A stretch of 64,000 bases of DNA. It comes from Bacteroidales bacterium 6E. Lineage in GTDB: Bacteria > Bacteroidota > Bacteroidia > Bacteroidales > Prolixibacteraceae. The DNA lies in assembly GCA_001270045.2 (NCBI GenBank), contig DF970666.1:314138-378137 (forward strand). The letters are read 5' to 3'. Positions 37,882 through 44,820 of this stretch are shown here, in pieces. Made by a program: the position numbers and the translations under genes. How positions within the stretch are numbered: position 1 is the first letter of the stretch; each line of letters opens with the position of its first letter. Under the pieces are notes generated by a model, which saw only the letters and a program-made list of their open reading frames with translations, was not told the origin of the DNA and did no database searches.

Positions 37882-38489
37882 CACTGTCCGTGATTTCTCA
37901 TGTCCAGCGCCAGGTTACTGTTATTGCGGCTGGCTGTGGCATCCTGTCCCCGGTTTGCACCGGATAAGGTTGTTTTCAGCCCTGATCCCTGTTGCGTGAC
38001 TTGTTACGGTCATGCCTTCAGGATGTCCGATCGATGGTTTATGGAAGCAGTGTCGCGGTTGCCGGAACTTTCATCCCGAACCCCGTGATTTACGACCATG
38101 CAATTTTGTTTCCAATCCTTTTGCAAGGACGGGCATTCCATTGCTGCATCTTCGCGGACGAAGCGCGTCGGGGTACAATCGTACGGAAACCGTTTCCGGT
38201 CGCCTCCGGTTGTGACATCCTGCCACCGAAATGACTGTCTGTCCAAAGTATTCCATCCAAACAAAATCCCGAAGGATTTCAAGGCTGGATCTTCCTCCCT
38301 TCTGCTCAACCTTCCAAAGAACTCCTTGCGAAGCGTGGCTGGTGACGGCCTGGAATGGGTTTTACCTTTTTTTGGCCGGCTCCGGCTCTCCCGATAAGCG
38401 GGTTTCCCCGTTCGATTGGACTGCCTGCACACTTAAGCGCCGCTGGTCCGCTCCTTATCTTTCGAGCTGCCTTTTATCGCTCACCTGAT
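37845..38489 (-). ncRNA. long non-coding RNA gene B (about 645 nt), paralogue of gene A
   Basis: Same design as gene A: promoter at 38494-38524, conserved 5' end ATCAGGTGAGCGATAAAAG, GNRA hairpin CGGGGAAACCCG (38399-38410), GAGCCGGAGCCGGCC, TTCTTTGGAAGGTTGAGC, GCTTCGTCCGCGAAGA, CGGACATCC, AACAGTAACCTGGC (37905-37920) and a strong terminator. The 3' block can fold as CAGT-loop-GCTG, where gene A has CAGT-loop-ACTG; this is a compensatory-type change that keeps the stem. About 90 nt longer than A, mostly in the middle. It is the first gene downstream of the XRE/ImmA/PIN operon on the same strand. A 140-codon open frame at 38010-38432 has no homologue in gene A and no protein-like composition. 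Confidence 0.68.
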
Positions 38490-38493
38490 ATTT

Positions 38494-38524
38494 CAAAAGT
38501 AATCATTAAAGTAATACAAACCAA
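38494..38524 (-). promoter_or_regulatory. promoter of long RNA gene B
   Basis: On the minus strand: TTG, exactly 20 nt, then TACTTTTG (perfect TAnnTTTG). Same spacing and same distance to the conserved 5' end as at gene A. Confidence 0.82.
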
Positions 38525-38590
38525 ATATTTCCGCACATTAGAAACGAACGGTTTATGAACCGGGGTTATTAACAATTGTTGATTACAAGA

Positions 38591-39148
38591 TTATTCATCC
38601 ATAAACCTTAGATCTCTTGCATGGTAATCTGTAATCTTTTCGACCGAGAAGGGAAATCGGGCATGGTTCACCTTTCTGGCGGTATTAATGAACCGGTTAC
38701 ATCTATCTTCGTCGAATACCCCTCTCCTGAAAGCAATCAACAGTATGTCAAGGGTCCCCAAATAGTGTATGCCATTATTCTTGCAATAGGGAACGATGTC
38801 CCTGAAATTACTGCTGGCTATTACGTCTTTTCTGAATTTGGCAACTGCCATACAAGCACGTTCCCCATCACCAATCAATGGATTGTTTCTCTTGATCAGC
38901 GCATATTCCCGTTTGATTTCAACATTCGCCTCCGGAAATGCCGCAAGTGTTATATTCTTTACACTGCTCAGCAATTGGTCAAGAATCTGTCGTCGTGAGC
39001 TGATCCGGGCAATCTCGCCATATACAATATCCAGGATTATCAACTGGTGCGGATTAAAAATGACGGGGAGGAATAAAATTTCACCGCATGCAATAAAATG
39101 CGAAATTACATCGGCATCGATTAATATAAGCTTCCGCTTCTTACTCAT
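38591..39148 (-). CDS. PIN-like domain protein (DUF3368-like), third gene of XRE-ImmA/IrrE operon
   Basis: A 185-residue protein from the ATG at 39148 (MSKKRKLILIDADVISHFIA). The pattern is that of a PIN-like nuclease: an N-terminal strand ending in Asp (LILIDADVIS), a middle acidic GERACMAVAKF segment, then VIASSNFRDIVPYCKNNGIH, which leads to GTLDILLIAFRRGVF, a sequence close to that of DUF3368 proteins. Its start overlaps the metallopeptidase stop by 8 nt (ATGAGTAA), so translation is coupled. A toxin-like ribonuclease is plausible; the third acidic position is less clear than in canonical PIN toxins. Confidence 0.7.
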   Translation of the reverse strand: MSKKRKLILIDADVISHFIACGEILFLPVIFNPHQLIILDIVYGEIARISSRRQILDQLLSSVKNITLAAFPEANVEIKREYALIKRNNPLIGDGERACMAVAKFRKDVIASSNFRDIVPYCKNNGIHYLGTLDILLIAFRRGVFDEDRCNRFINTARKVNHARFPFSVEKITDYHARDLRFMDE

Positions 39149-39890
39149 TATCAACCCGATGATCAAAATCTGACAAATTAATCCCGATATCCTCCAGCAG
39201 TGAGAAATAGGAACTTTCAGAAACGATGCCCTTTTCGTATAACTCCCGGGCCAGGGATCCGTAGTCGCCGATTACCACACCATTGTTGCCCGGCTGATAA
39301 AGGTCCACCGAATATCCATGGAGCAACGCATTTTTGATTTTGTCAGCCGAAAAATGATCGAACCGGTCCTTGTCCAGCAATTCCATTCGCCACAACCGAT
39401 AAAGCAAAGCGCTCCTCGAACATGAATAATACTGCTCAACCGACAATATCGTGCTGAGCGAAATTTTGTTTTTCCGACGTTCTGCGTCCGGAATTAACTG
39501 CAGAAGGCCATGGGTGGGCATCAGTAGGTACGATGCAAAAACATCGGCATTATACTCTTCCGGATCACCCGATTTGTTGAACGGGATGCTGCCTGTCTTT
39601 TCCGAGGTGAAATTTTCCTGGAAGTAGAGATGATAGAGTTCGTGACATATCGTAAAATGTTGTCGTCCGATTGTCATGTTGCTGTTTATCAGCATGAAAC
39701 GCTTCGCTTCCTTTTCTTTGTATATTTTGACGGCCATGCCCGAAAAGCTGGAACTCAAGGGGAGAAAGACAGTCAGGATGCGGTTTTTGTGCAATACGCT
39801 CTTAAGCCTGATGGCCTCGGTCAGGCTAAGCCCATTATCCTGCCTGAAGCGGTTTGCCTTCAATTCGAGATTGATGTACAGCTTATCCAT
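39141..39890 (-). CDS. ImmA/IrrE family metallopeptidase
   Basis: A 249-residue protein from the ATG at 39890 (MDKLYINLELKANRFRQDNG). The zinc-binding motif is HELYHLYF (HExxH) in FTICHELYHLYFQENF, followed by the downstream acidic ligand region EEYNADVFASYLLMP. Family members cleave partner XRE repressors to derepress mobile elements or stress genes. It overlaps the XRE gene by 8 nt (ATGGATAA) and the PIN gene by 8 nt. The C-terminal 90 residues are an extra domain of unknown role. Confidence 0.9.
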   Translation of the reverse strand: MDKLYINLELKANRFRQDNGLSLTEAIRLKSVLHKNRILTVFLPLSSSFSGMAVKIYKEKEAKRFMLINSNMTIGRQHFTICHELYHLYFQENFTSEKTGSIPFNKSGDPEEYNADVFASYLLMPTHGLLQLIPDAERRKNKISLSTILSVEQYYSCSRSALLYRLWRMELLDKDRFDHFSADKIKNALLHGYSVDLYQPGNNGVVIGDYGSLARELYEKGIVSESSYFSLLEDIGINLSDFDHRVDNE

Positions 39891-40227
39891 TCTGTAAGGC
39901 TTCTGACATGTTGAGATAATTGCTGATGATCTTCTTGAAACGATTGATTTGCTGCAGGTCACCCGGAGTCATCTCATCGGCTCGAAATGCAAACGATGTC
40001 ATTACAGATTGCTTTTGGGGATTCTCTTCGTAAAGATCGTATTCGTCAACATTAAAAAGAAGGGCGAGCTTTTCAACCACGGTAACCGGAATGGTGCGAG
40101 CATCCTTTTCATACTGGTTTACCGCTGCAGGAGTGATGTTAAGAATTTCAGCAATAAAAGCTTGTGTATAACCAAACTTTAATCTGAGATCCCTGATGTT
40201 TTTACTGATGATGCTTTTGTTTTCCAT
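39883..40227 (-). CDS. XRE family transcriptional regulator
   Basis: A 114-residue protein with an N-terminal Cro/C1 helix-turn-helix (LRLKFGYTQAFIAEILNITP, AAVNQYEKDARTIPVTVVEK) and a C-terminal extension ending KKIISNYLNMSEALQNG, which may hold the site cleaved by the following metallopeptidase. It is the first gene of the three-gene operon and is likely to autoregulate. No clear operator palindrome was identified upstream. Confidence 0.9.
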   Translation of the reverse strand: MENKSIISKNIRDLRLKFGYTQAFIAEILNITPAAVNQYEKDARTIPVTVVEKLALLFNVDEYDLYEENPQKQSVMTSFAFRADEMTPGDLQQINRFKKIISNYLNMSEALQNG

Positions 40228-40330
40228 ATTCTCAGGAAAGATGTACTGTCACTCTTTCTTGTTACAAAATTATATAAATTCTTGATTATTGGCAAAATAT
40301 TAACACTTTTTTGTGAGATAAAGATGTCCT

Positions 40331-40495
40331 TCACTTCAGGTCCTTCACTACGGGTCCTTCACTACGTTCAGGATGACAGGGCGCACAACGATATAAGAGA
40401 AATGTTCCAGGATATCGTAGTCGCCCATGAACATTTCTCTCCTTAATTTTTATTATGCGCTTGTCATCCTGACCAAACGATGGATATCACAGTCA
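40331..40495. repeat. REPIN-like composite 1: inverted TGTCATCCTGA repeats around a hairpin
   Basis: Left arm: three degenerate copies of GGTCCTTCACTACG-type sequence, then TCAGGATGACAGGGCGCA. Right arm: TGCGCTTGTCATCCTGA, its near-perfect inverse. Between them a hairpin with 12-bp arms AGAGAAATGTTC/GAACATTTCTCT (40396-40440) is followed by a T-rich tract. No gene lies between the XRE promoter region and 40624. Confidence 0.8.
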
Positions 40496-40623
40496 TGGAA
40501 GGACCAATTGTCACCTATGGGAACCGAAGGGTCAGTTTACAGGCTTACAATTGTCCAGGGACAAAAAATTGTGGTGAAGTGGTCACAATCCCTTCCATTT
40601 TTGTAGAATTGTGGCGACGTGAT

Positions 40624-41982
40624 TTATCGCGTCTTGTAGCTGGACCCCAAAATGGAATCCATGAACCCCCTCACGTGCACCCCATAGGCCGCAAACCGCT
40701 CGGCCACCGCTCCGGTGAGCTGTTGCACCCCTTCCGCGCCATGCTGCCGCTCAATCACTTCCACCAGGCGTGGAAGGTCGGCATGCCGGCTCACTTCCAC
40801 GGTGGGGTCCGACACCATCGCAAGGGGCATGTACTTCTCCAGCAGCCTGTCGGTGTTCCCCGAGGCTGCCGCTGCACCTGCCGATATGACTTCCCGGATG
40901 GAGGCCTGGCTGAACGGAAGCGGTGCCGACGGCTGCGTAAGCGCGGCGATCAGCGGATGCCCGGGGTCGCCCTGCTGACAGGCTTGTTTCATCACCTGGT
41001 GCTGGAACTCCTCGAGAACGGTATGCCGGTTCGACACAAGCTGTACGGCATTGTCGCGCGACTTGGGAGCCCCCAGGATGGCCTTCAGGTTGATCCACAT
41101 CATCCGGGCAGTACTCACCCCCGGAAGGGGCTTCACGTGGTACGGCATGGTCAGGTCGGCCACATAGTGCATGCCCCAGCCCATGAACCGCCATCCCCAG
41201 TAGGGTTCGCCCTGTTCAAAGGCAAACTTCGCCAGCGCGTGGTAGAGCATGATCCGGTATTCGATGTAGGTCTCCTTCAGGAATGGCCCGAATTTATAGA
41301 GGATGGATGCCTCATGGAAGAACCCCATGTGAAAGGGGGCCTGACTGCTATACTCGAGGTTGGGGTTGCCGAAGGGCTGCACCCCAAAGCCGTAGCGTGC
41401 CCCGTAGGATGTCCCGTTGTCGGCAAACAACCCGAGGTCGAAGCCGTAGTCGGGCTCGTCGTTGGCGGTCACCAGCACATCGAGCGGCGACACGCTTTCC
41501 CCCTCCTGCAGCCACACATATTGGGTGCCGGTCATCACCCCCAGGTCCTTCAGGGTGGTGATGTCGCGGGGATCTGCCGGACTGCCGCCGCTCCGGTAGG
41601 TATCCTGACTGGCATTTCCGGGTACCAGGTGGAGGTAAAGCGGGACCTTGATGCCGGGGTTTACCCGGATGGCCATGAAGAACCGCTCCCTGATGTTGCC
41701 GCCCTTCACTCCAGCCTTGAATGCAAGCTCTTCAGGACAGGCCTTGTAATTGGGGATGTTTTGCACCGACCATGCCTCATGTTGCGCCAGAAAGGCCGAC
41801 AGGGCCTCCTCGTGCGACACCAGGAACTGGGCGAGCGTGCGTGCCTCCACCGGTTGCCGTGAATTCCACATCGGCAGGTCCTTCAGCGCGTGGTATGCCA
41901 TCAGCGGGTGCTCCGACCATGCCATCACCCTGCCGGCCGACGCGATGACGAGTATCATTATTAATATGGAGATGTTTTTCAT
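40624..41982 (-). CDS. secreted zinc-dependent phospholipase C / P1-nuclease-like protein
   Basis: A 452-residue protein with a signal peptide (ISILIMILVIASAGRVMA) predicted to be cut before Trp. The mature protein thus starts WSEHPLMAYHALKDLP, matching bacterial phospholipase C and P1/S1 nucleases, whose N-terminal Trp amino group binds zinc. A second family landmark is FMGWGMHYVADLTMPYHVKP, with His and Asp ligands. It is about 150 residues longer than the classic enzymes. Extracellular phosphodiester hydrolysis is likely; whether the substrate is lipid or nucleic acid is open. The last codons and stop are within a GACGyGATTTATCGCGTC palindrome. Confidence 0.78.
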   Translation of the reverse strand: MKNISILIMILVIASAGRVMAWSEHPLMAYHALKDLPMWNSRQPVEARTLAQFLVSHEEALSAFLAQHEAWSVQNIPNYKACPEELAFKAGVKGGNIRERFFMAIRVNPGIKVPLYLHLVPGNASQDTYRSGGSPADPRDITTLKDLGVMTGTQYVWLQEGESVSPLDVLVTANDEPDYGFDLGLFADNGTSYGARYGFGVQPFGNPNLEYSSQAPFHMGFFHEASILYKFGPFLKETYIEYRIMLYHALAKFAFEQGEPYWGWRFMGWGMHYVADLTMPYHVKPLPGVSTARMMWINLKAILGAPKSRDNAVQLVSNRHTVLEEFQHQVMKQACQQGDPGHPLIAALTQPSAPLPFSQASIREVISAGAAAASGNTDRLLEKYMPLAMVSDPTVEVSRHADLPRLVEVIERQHGAEGVQQLTGAVAERFAAYGVHVRGFMDSILGSSYKTR

Positions 41983-42286
41983 GGGATTGTTTTTTTTTGG
42001 TTGATGAAAGGTAGGGATTTTTTTGTTGCGTGATGCGGGGGGTAAAATGGTGCGGGTTACGGGTTGCGTGGTACGGGGTGGCTGCGCGATTGGAAAGCGG
42101 TGCGCCTTACGGGTTGCCCAGTCCCGCAGGACACCGCAACACGCATCCTCGCAACACGCAACGTTTTCACACCACAGATTACCTAGATAACACTGATAAA
42201 TATATAAACATGCCCCCGAAAGCTTTCGTGGGCCGGTATGCTTTTTTTTTGCCCACGAATGGCACGAATTAACACCGATGGCCTTC
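41983..42286. other. intergenic, GCAACACGC-type low-complexity repeats
   Basis: This stretch has several short degenerate repeats built on GGGTTGCG and CGCAACACGCA, in both orientations, a family that recurs near 42990-43035 and 51850-51905. No coding frame is convincing. Confidence 0.5.
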
Positions 42287-42424
42287 GAGGTCCTTCACTT
42301 CGTTCAGGATGACAACACCAGCGCTATATAGGGAGGGAGAGCACTTGCGGCTGCGCCGCAAGTGCTCTCCCTCTTTTATTTAAAGCCACCGCTGTCATCC
42401 TGAGTGTAACGAAGGACCTCATTG
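42287..42424. repeat. REPIN-like composite 2 around a 19-bp hairpin
   Basis: Left unit GAGGTCCTTCACTTCGTTC leads into AGGATGACA; the right unit, TGTCATCCTGAGTGTAACGA and GGACCTC, is inverted. Between them is a perfect hairpin (42333-42373) with 19-bp arms and loop TGC (GCA on the other strand, closed by C-G), followed by CTTTTATTT, so it could also terminate transcription. Confidence 0.85.
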
Positions 42425-42440
42425 CCTGAGGGGGATAGAG

Positions 42441-42490
42441 GATGATATCCTTTTAAATTTTAGAGGATGTCATCCTTTTAAACACATCGA
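42441..42490. repeat. direct repeat of GAGGATGNTATCCTTTTAAA-like unit
   Basis: Two imperfect 19-nt copies (AGGATGATATCCTTTTAAA and AGGATGTCATCCTTTTAAA), each with an internal GGATnnnATCC palindrome. Related bases recur in the inverted repeat at the start of the sialidase gene (43090-43137). Confidence 0.6.
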
Positions 42491-42582
42491 AAAAGACTAC
42501 GTTTTTATAAAAGCATGAGCCCCCTGATCTTTGTAGCATTTTTGTGCGAATACAATAAAAAAGGAAGCTCATGCAAAGCAAA

Positions 42583-42601
42583 GTTACAACAATATTGTAA
42601 C
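42583..42601. promoter_or_regulatory. candidate operator upstream of the XRE gene
   Basis: Perfect palindrome GTTACAA-CAATA-TTGTAAC, 23 nt before the start codon, with a half site AAGTTAC following. The position suits autoregulation by the downstream XRE protein. Confidence 0.5.
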
Positions 42602-42624
42602 TTTTAAGTTACTTTAGGGTAATT

Positions 42625-42936
42625 ATGAAACAAGAGAATAAAAATCCAGAAATCAGGACCTGGTCTGATATCAAGGACCGCGTTTATGGTGAAAAGGGGA
42701 GTGAGCGAAGGGATCATCTTGAGAGAGAATCTGAATCTTTCCGCATCGGGCTTTTATTAAAGAAAGCCAGGGAATCGCGGAACATGACACAGGAAGAACT
42801 GGGCCAGCTGATTGATAAGAAAAGGACCTACATCTCGAGGGTCGAAAACAACGGAAGCAATATCACCCTGAGCACACTTTTTGAGATTGTTGAGAAAGGT
42901 CTTGGCGGAAAAGTAAATATCACTATAGAAGTTTAA
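42625..42936 (+). CDS. XRE family helix-turn-helix protein (HigA-like)
   Basis: A 103-residue protein starting MKQENKNPEIRTWSDIKDRV. The helix-turn-helix is LLKKARESRNMTQEELGQLI with recognition region KKRTYISRVENNGSNITLST. The length and C-terminal LGGKVNITIEV resemble HigA-type antitoxins, but no toxin gene lies on either side. It may be a solitary regulator or an orphan antitoxin. It has its own terminator and a palindromic candidate operator. Confidence 0.88.
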   Translation: MKQENKNPEIRTWSDIKDRVYGEKGSERRDHLERESESFRIGLLLKKARESRNMTQEELGQLIDKKRTYISRVENNGSNITLSTLFEIVEKGLGGKVNITIEV

Positions 42937-42937
42937 A

Positions 42938-42970
42938 AAGAGGGTTGCTGCTGGCAACTCTCTTTTTCTT
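42938..42970 (+). terminator. intrinsic terminator of the XRE gene
   Basis: Arms AGAGGGTTGC/GCAACTCTCT with a short loop, then TTTTTCTT. Confidence 0.8.
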
Positions 42971-43043
42971 ATAATGCCGCATGGCTATGTCGCGCAGCGC
43001 CACCCCGTAACGCGCATCACGCATCCCGCAACGTTTTTTTCCC

Positions 43044-43051
43044 TATTTTTG
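43044..43051 (+). promoter_or_regulatory. Bacteroidota -7 element for the sialidase-like gene
   Basis: TATTTTTG, a perfect TAnnTTTG, 17 nt before the ATG at 43069. No -33 TTG at N20. Confidence 0.4.
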
Positions 43052-43068
43052 GAAATAAAACTTCCATT

Positions 43069-44157
43069 ATGCCAATAAATCTGTTTAACAGGATGACATC
43101 TTTTCCGAAGAGGTATTCAACGAAAAGATGTCATCCTCTTGCATTCCTCCTCATTGCGGCCTTGCTGCTGGCTTTGAATGTAACCGGGCAGGCCTGGAAG
43201 GTCGAGAGCCGCGAGTTCATCTATCCGGCCGACAACAAGCCGACGCCCGAATGCCACGCGTCCACGGTGGTCGAGTCGGGCGGACGTATCCTGGCGGCCT
43301 GGTTTGGGGGCACCTACGAGCGGCATCCCGACGTGGGCATCTGGGTGGCCGAACGGAAACCCGACGGCTGGAGCGCCCCCGTGGAGGTGGCCAACGGCGT
43401 GGTGACCTCGGGCGACCGCTACCCGACGTGGAACCCCGTGCTCTTTAACTACCGCGACCAGAAGCTGTTCCTCTTTTATAAGGTAGGGCCGTCGCCGTCG
43501 ACCTGGTGGGGAATGTACCGCGTGTCGGCCGACCATGGCGAAACGTGGGGCGAGGCCAAACGAATCCCCGATCCCTTCGTGGGGCCCATCAAGAACAAGC
43601 CTGTCCTGGTGTCACGAACTGCCCTGCTGTGCCCGTCGAGCACCGAAAGCGACGGCTGGAAGGCGCATTTCGAGATCTTCAACCCGGTGAAGGAGACCTG
43701 GGACCACTATTTCACGCCGGAGCTCCAGACCGAATACAACTCCATACAGCCCGTACTGCTGAAGTACCCTGGCGGACGCTGGCAGGCGCTCATGCGTACC
43801 CAGGAGGGCGTGATGTCGGAGTCGTGGTCGAAGGACAAGGGGAAGACATGGAGCCGGATTTCCCTCGGACCGCTACCCAACAACAACTCGGGATTTGACG
43901 GGGTCACGCTCAACGACGGCACGCACCTGATGGTGTATAACCCCACTACCCGCAAGGACGGCGATTGGGGCGGACCGCGCTACCCGCTCGTGGTGGGCGT
44001 ATCGGCCGACGGCAAGGAGTGGACCGAGGTCCTGACCCTCGAGGAAGGCCCCGGCGAATTCTCCTATCCCGCCGTCATCCAGTCGGCCGACGGCAAAATA
44101 CATATCACCTACACACACAACAGGCTGCAGGTGGCATACGTTATAATAGACAGATAG
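43069..44157 (+). CDS. secreted sialidase-like BNR-repeat protein
   Basis: A 362-residue protein with a signal peptide (CHPLAFLLIAALLLALNVTG). The mature part is a six-bladed propeller-type sequence of the BNR/neuraminidase family, with Asp boxes SADHGETWGEA and SKDKGKTWSRI and a degenerate third (SADGKEWTEV). ASTVVESGGRILAAWFGGTY at the start is common in family members that release sialic acid or act on related acidic sugars. The n-region before the signal core is unusually long (26 residues), because the first codons contain a 15-bp inverted repeat (43090-43137). A downstream start is not available before the signal core, except ATG at 43093. Confidence 0.85.
   Translation: MPINLFNRMTSFPKRYSTKRCHPLAFLLIAALLLALNVTGQAWKVESREFIYPADNKPTPECHASTVVESGGRILAAWFGGTYERHPDVGIWVAERKPDGWSAPVEVANGVVTSGDRYPTWNPVLFNYRDQKLFLFYKVGPSPSTWWGMYRVSADHGETWGEAKRIPDPFVGPIKNKPVLVSRTALLCPSSTESDGWKAHFEIFNPVKETWDHYFTPELQTEYNSIQPVLLKYPGGRWQALMRTQEGVMSESWSKDKGKTWSRISLGPLPNNNSGFDGVTLNDGTHLMVYNPTTRKDGDWGGPRYPLVVGVSADGKEWTEVLTLEEGPGEFSYPAVIQSADGKIHITYTHNRLQVAYVIIDR
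43090..43137. promoter_or_regulatory. 15-bp perfect inverted repeat within the first codons of the sialidase-like gene
   Basis: Arms AGGATGACATCTTTT and AAAAGATGTCATCCT with an 18-nt spacer. In mRNA it would make a hairpin starting 7 codons after the ATG, near enough to affect initiation. It may instead be a transposed copy of the repeat family at 42441-42490. Confidence 0.55.
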
Positions 44158-44159
44158 CA

Positions 44160-44190
44160 GTTTTCCAGGCGGCGGAGCCGCCTGGAAAAC
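44160..44190. repeat. GNA-triloop palindrome after the sialidase-like gene
   Basis: Fourteen-base perfect arms and loop GGA closed by C-G (GGCGGC-GGA-GCCGCC core). It starts 3 nt after the stop codon. Confidence 0.85.
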
Positions 44191-44202
44191 TTAAATCAGG
44201 CA

Positions 44203-44808
44203 ATGACCGACATCGTTTACATCAACCGCATCTCCTACACCCGGGAGACCCTCCACATCAAAAACATGATGTGCGACTGCTGTTTGCGGGTGGTAAAGGA
44301 GGATCTCGGGGCGCTGGGGCTCATCATTGAGTCGGTCGTGCTGGGGAAGGCGGTGGTGCTGATCGATACGGAGCGGACGTCGCTGCGACAGGTCAGCGAG
44401 GCGCTCGCGAAGCTGGGCATGGGGCTGATCGCCGGACGTGAGGAGATGGTTGTCGAGCAGACCAAGCAGGCGGTGGTCGACCTGATCCACCGGATGAACA
44501 ACGTCAACTCCATCGTCCAGAAGTCGGAATACCTGGTGGGCAAGCTGGGCATGAGCTACCAGCAGCTCTCGCGCCTCTTCAGCAAGCATGAGGGGATGAC
44601 CCTCGAGAAATACATCATCCTGCACAAGATCGAGCGGATCAAGGAGCTCATCGACCAGGACGAGTTTACCCTCAGCGAAATCGCCTGGATGATGGACTAC
44701 AGCAGCGTGCAGTACCTCTCGTCACAGTTCCGGAAGTACACCGGCTACACCGTCTCCGACTACAAGGCCGGTGCCGGGGGCCGCATTTCCCTGCATAAGC
44801 TTTCATAG
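44203..44808 (+). CDS. AraC family regulator with N-terminal HMA-like domain
   Basis: A 201-residue protein. Residues 15-85 (LHIKNMMCDCCLRVVKEDLG) resemble a heavy-metal-associated ferredoxin fold with cysteines at 24, 26 and 27. The C-terminal half is an AraC DNA-binding domain: two helix-turn-helix units ending SEIAWMMDYSSVQYLSSQFR, then KYTGYTVSDYK. This architecture is common in Bacteroidota. Metal or redox sensing by the cysteines is a reasonable inference. Targets are unknown; it follows the sialidase-like gene by 45 nt but a palindrome separates them. Confidence 0.88.
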   Translation: MTDIVYINRISYTRETLHIKNMMCDCCLRVVKEDLGALGLIIESVVLGKAVVLIDTERTSLRQVSEALAKLGMGLIAGREEMVVEQTKQAVVDLIHRMNNVNSIVQKSEYLVGKLGMSYQQLSRLFSKHEGMTLEKYIILHKIERIKELIDQDEFTLSEIAWMMDYSSVQYLSSQFRKYTGYTVSDYKAGAGGRISLHKLS

Positions 44809-44820
44809 AGGCGGCTTCGC

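Noticed and set aside
38010..38432. 140-codon minus-strand frame inside RNA gene B
   Set aside because: Rich in Arg, Ser and Pro, not shared with gene A, and several other frames are open in the same stretch. Both promoter and terminator support an RNA gene, although coding cannot be excluded fully.
37135..38489. RNase P RNA, tmRNA, 6S RNA or group II intron
   Set aside because: The conserved RNase P and tmRNA segments, a terminal CCA and a domain V-like hairpin were not found, the units are too long for 6S, and the presence of two divergent tandem copies is unusual for those genes.
40480..41862. 460-codon open frame on the plus strand
   Set aside because: It is antisense to the phospholipase-like gene, which has a signal peptide and zinc motifs. 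The plus-strand product is His/Gly/Pro-rich without any domain, typical of a GC-rich shadow frame.
42625..42936. HigBA toxin-antitoxin pair
   Set aside because: Only the HigA-like gene is present; no toxin-like frame occurs upstream or downstream.
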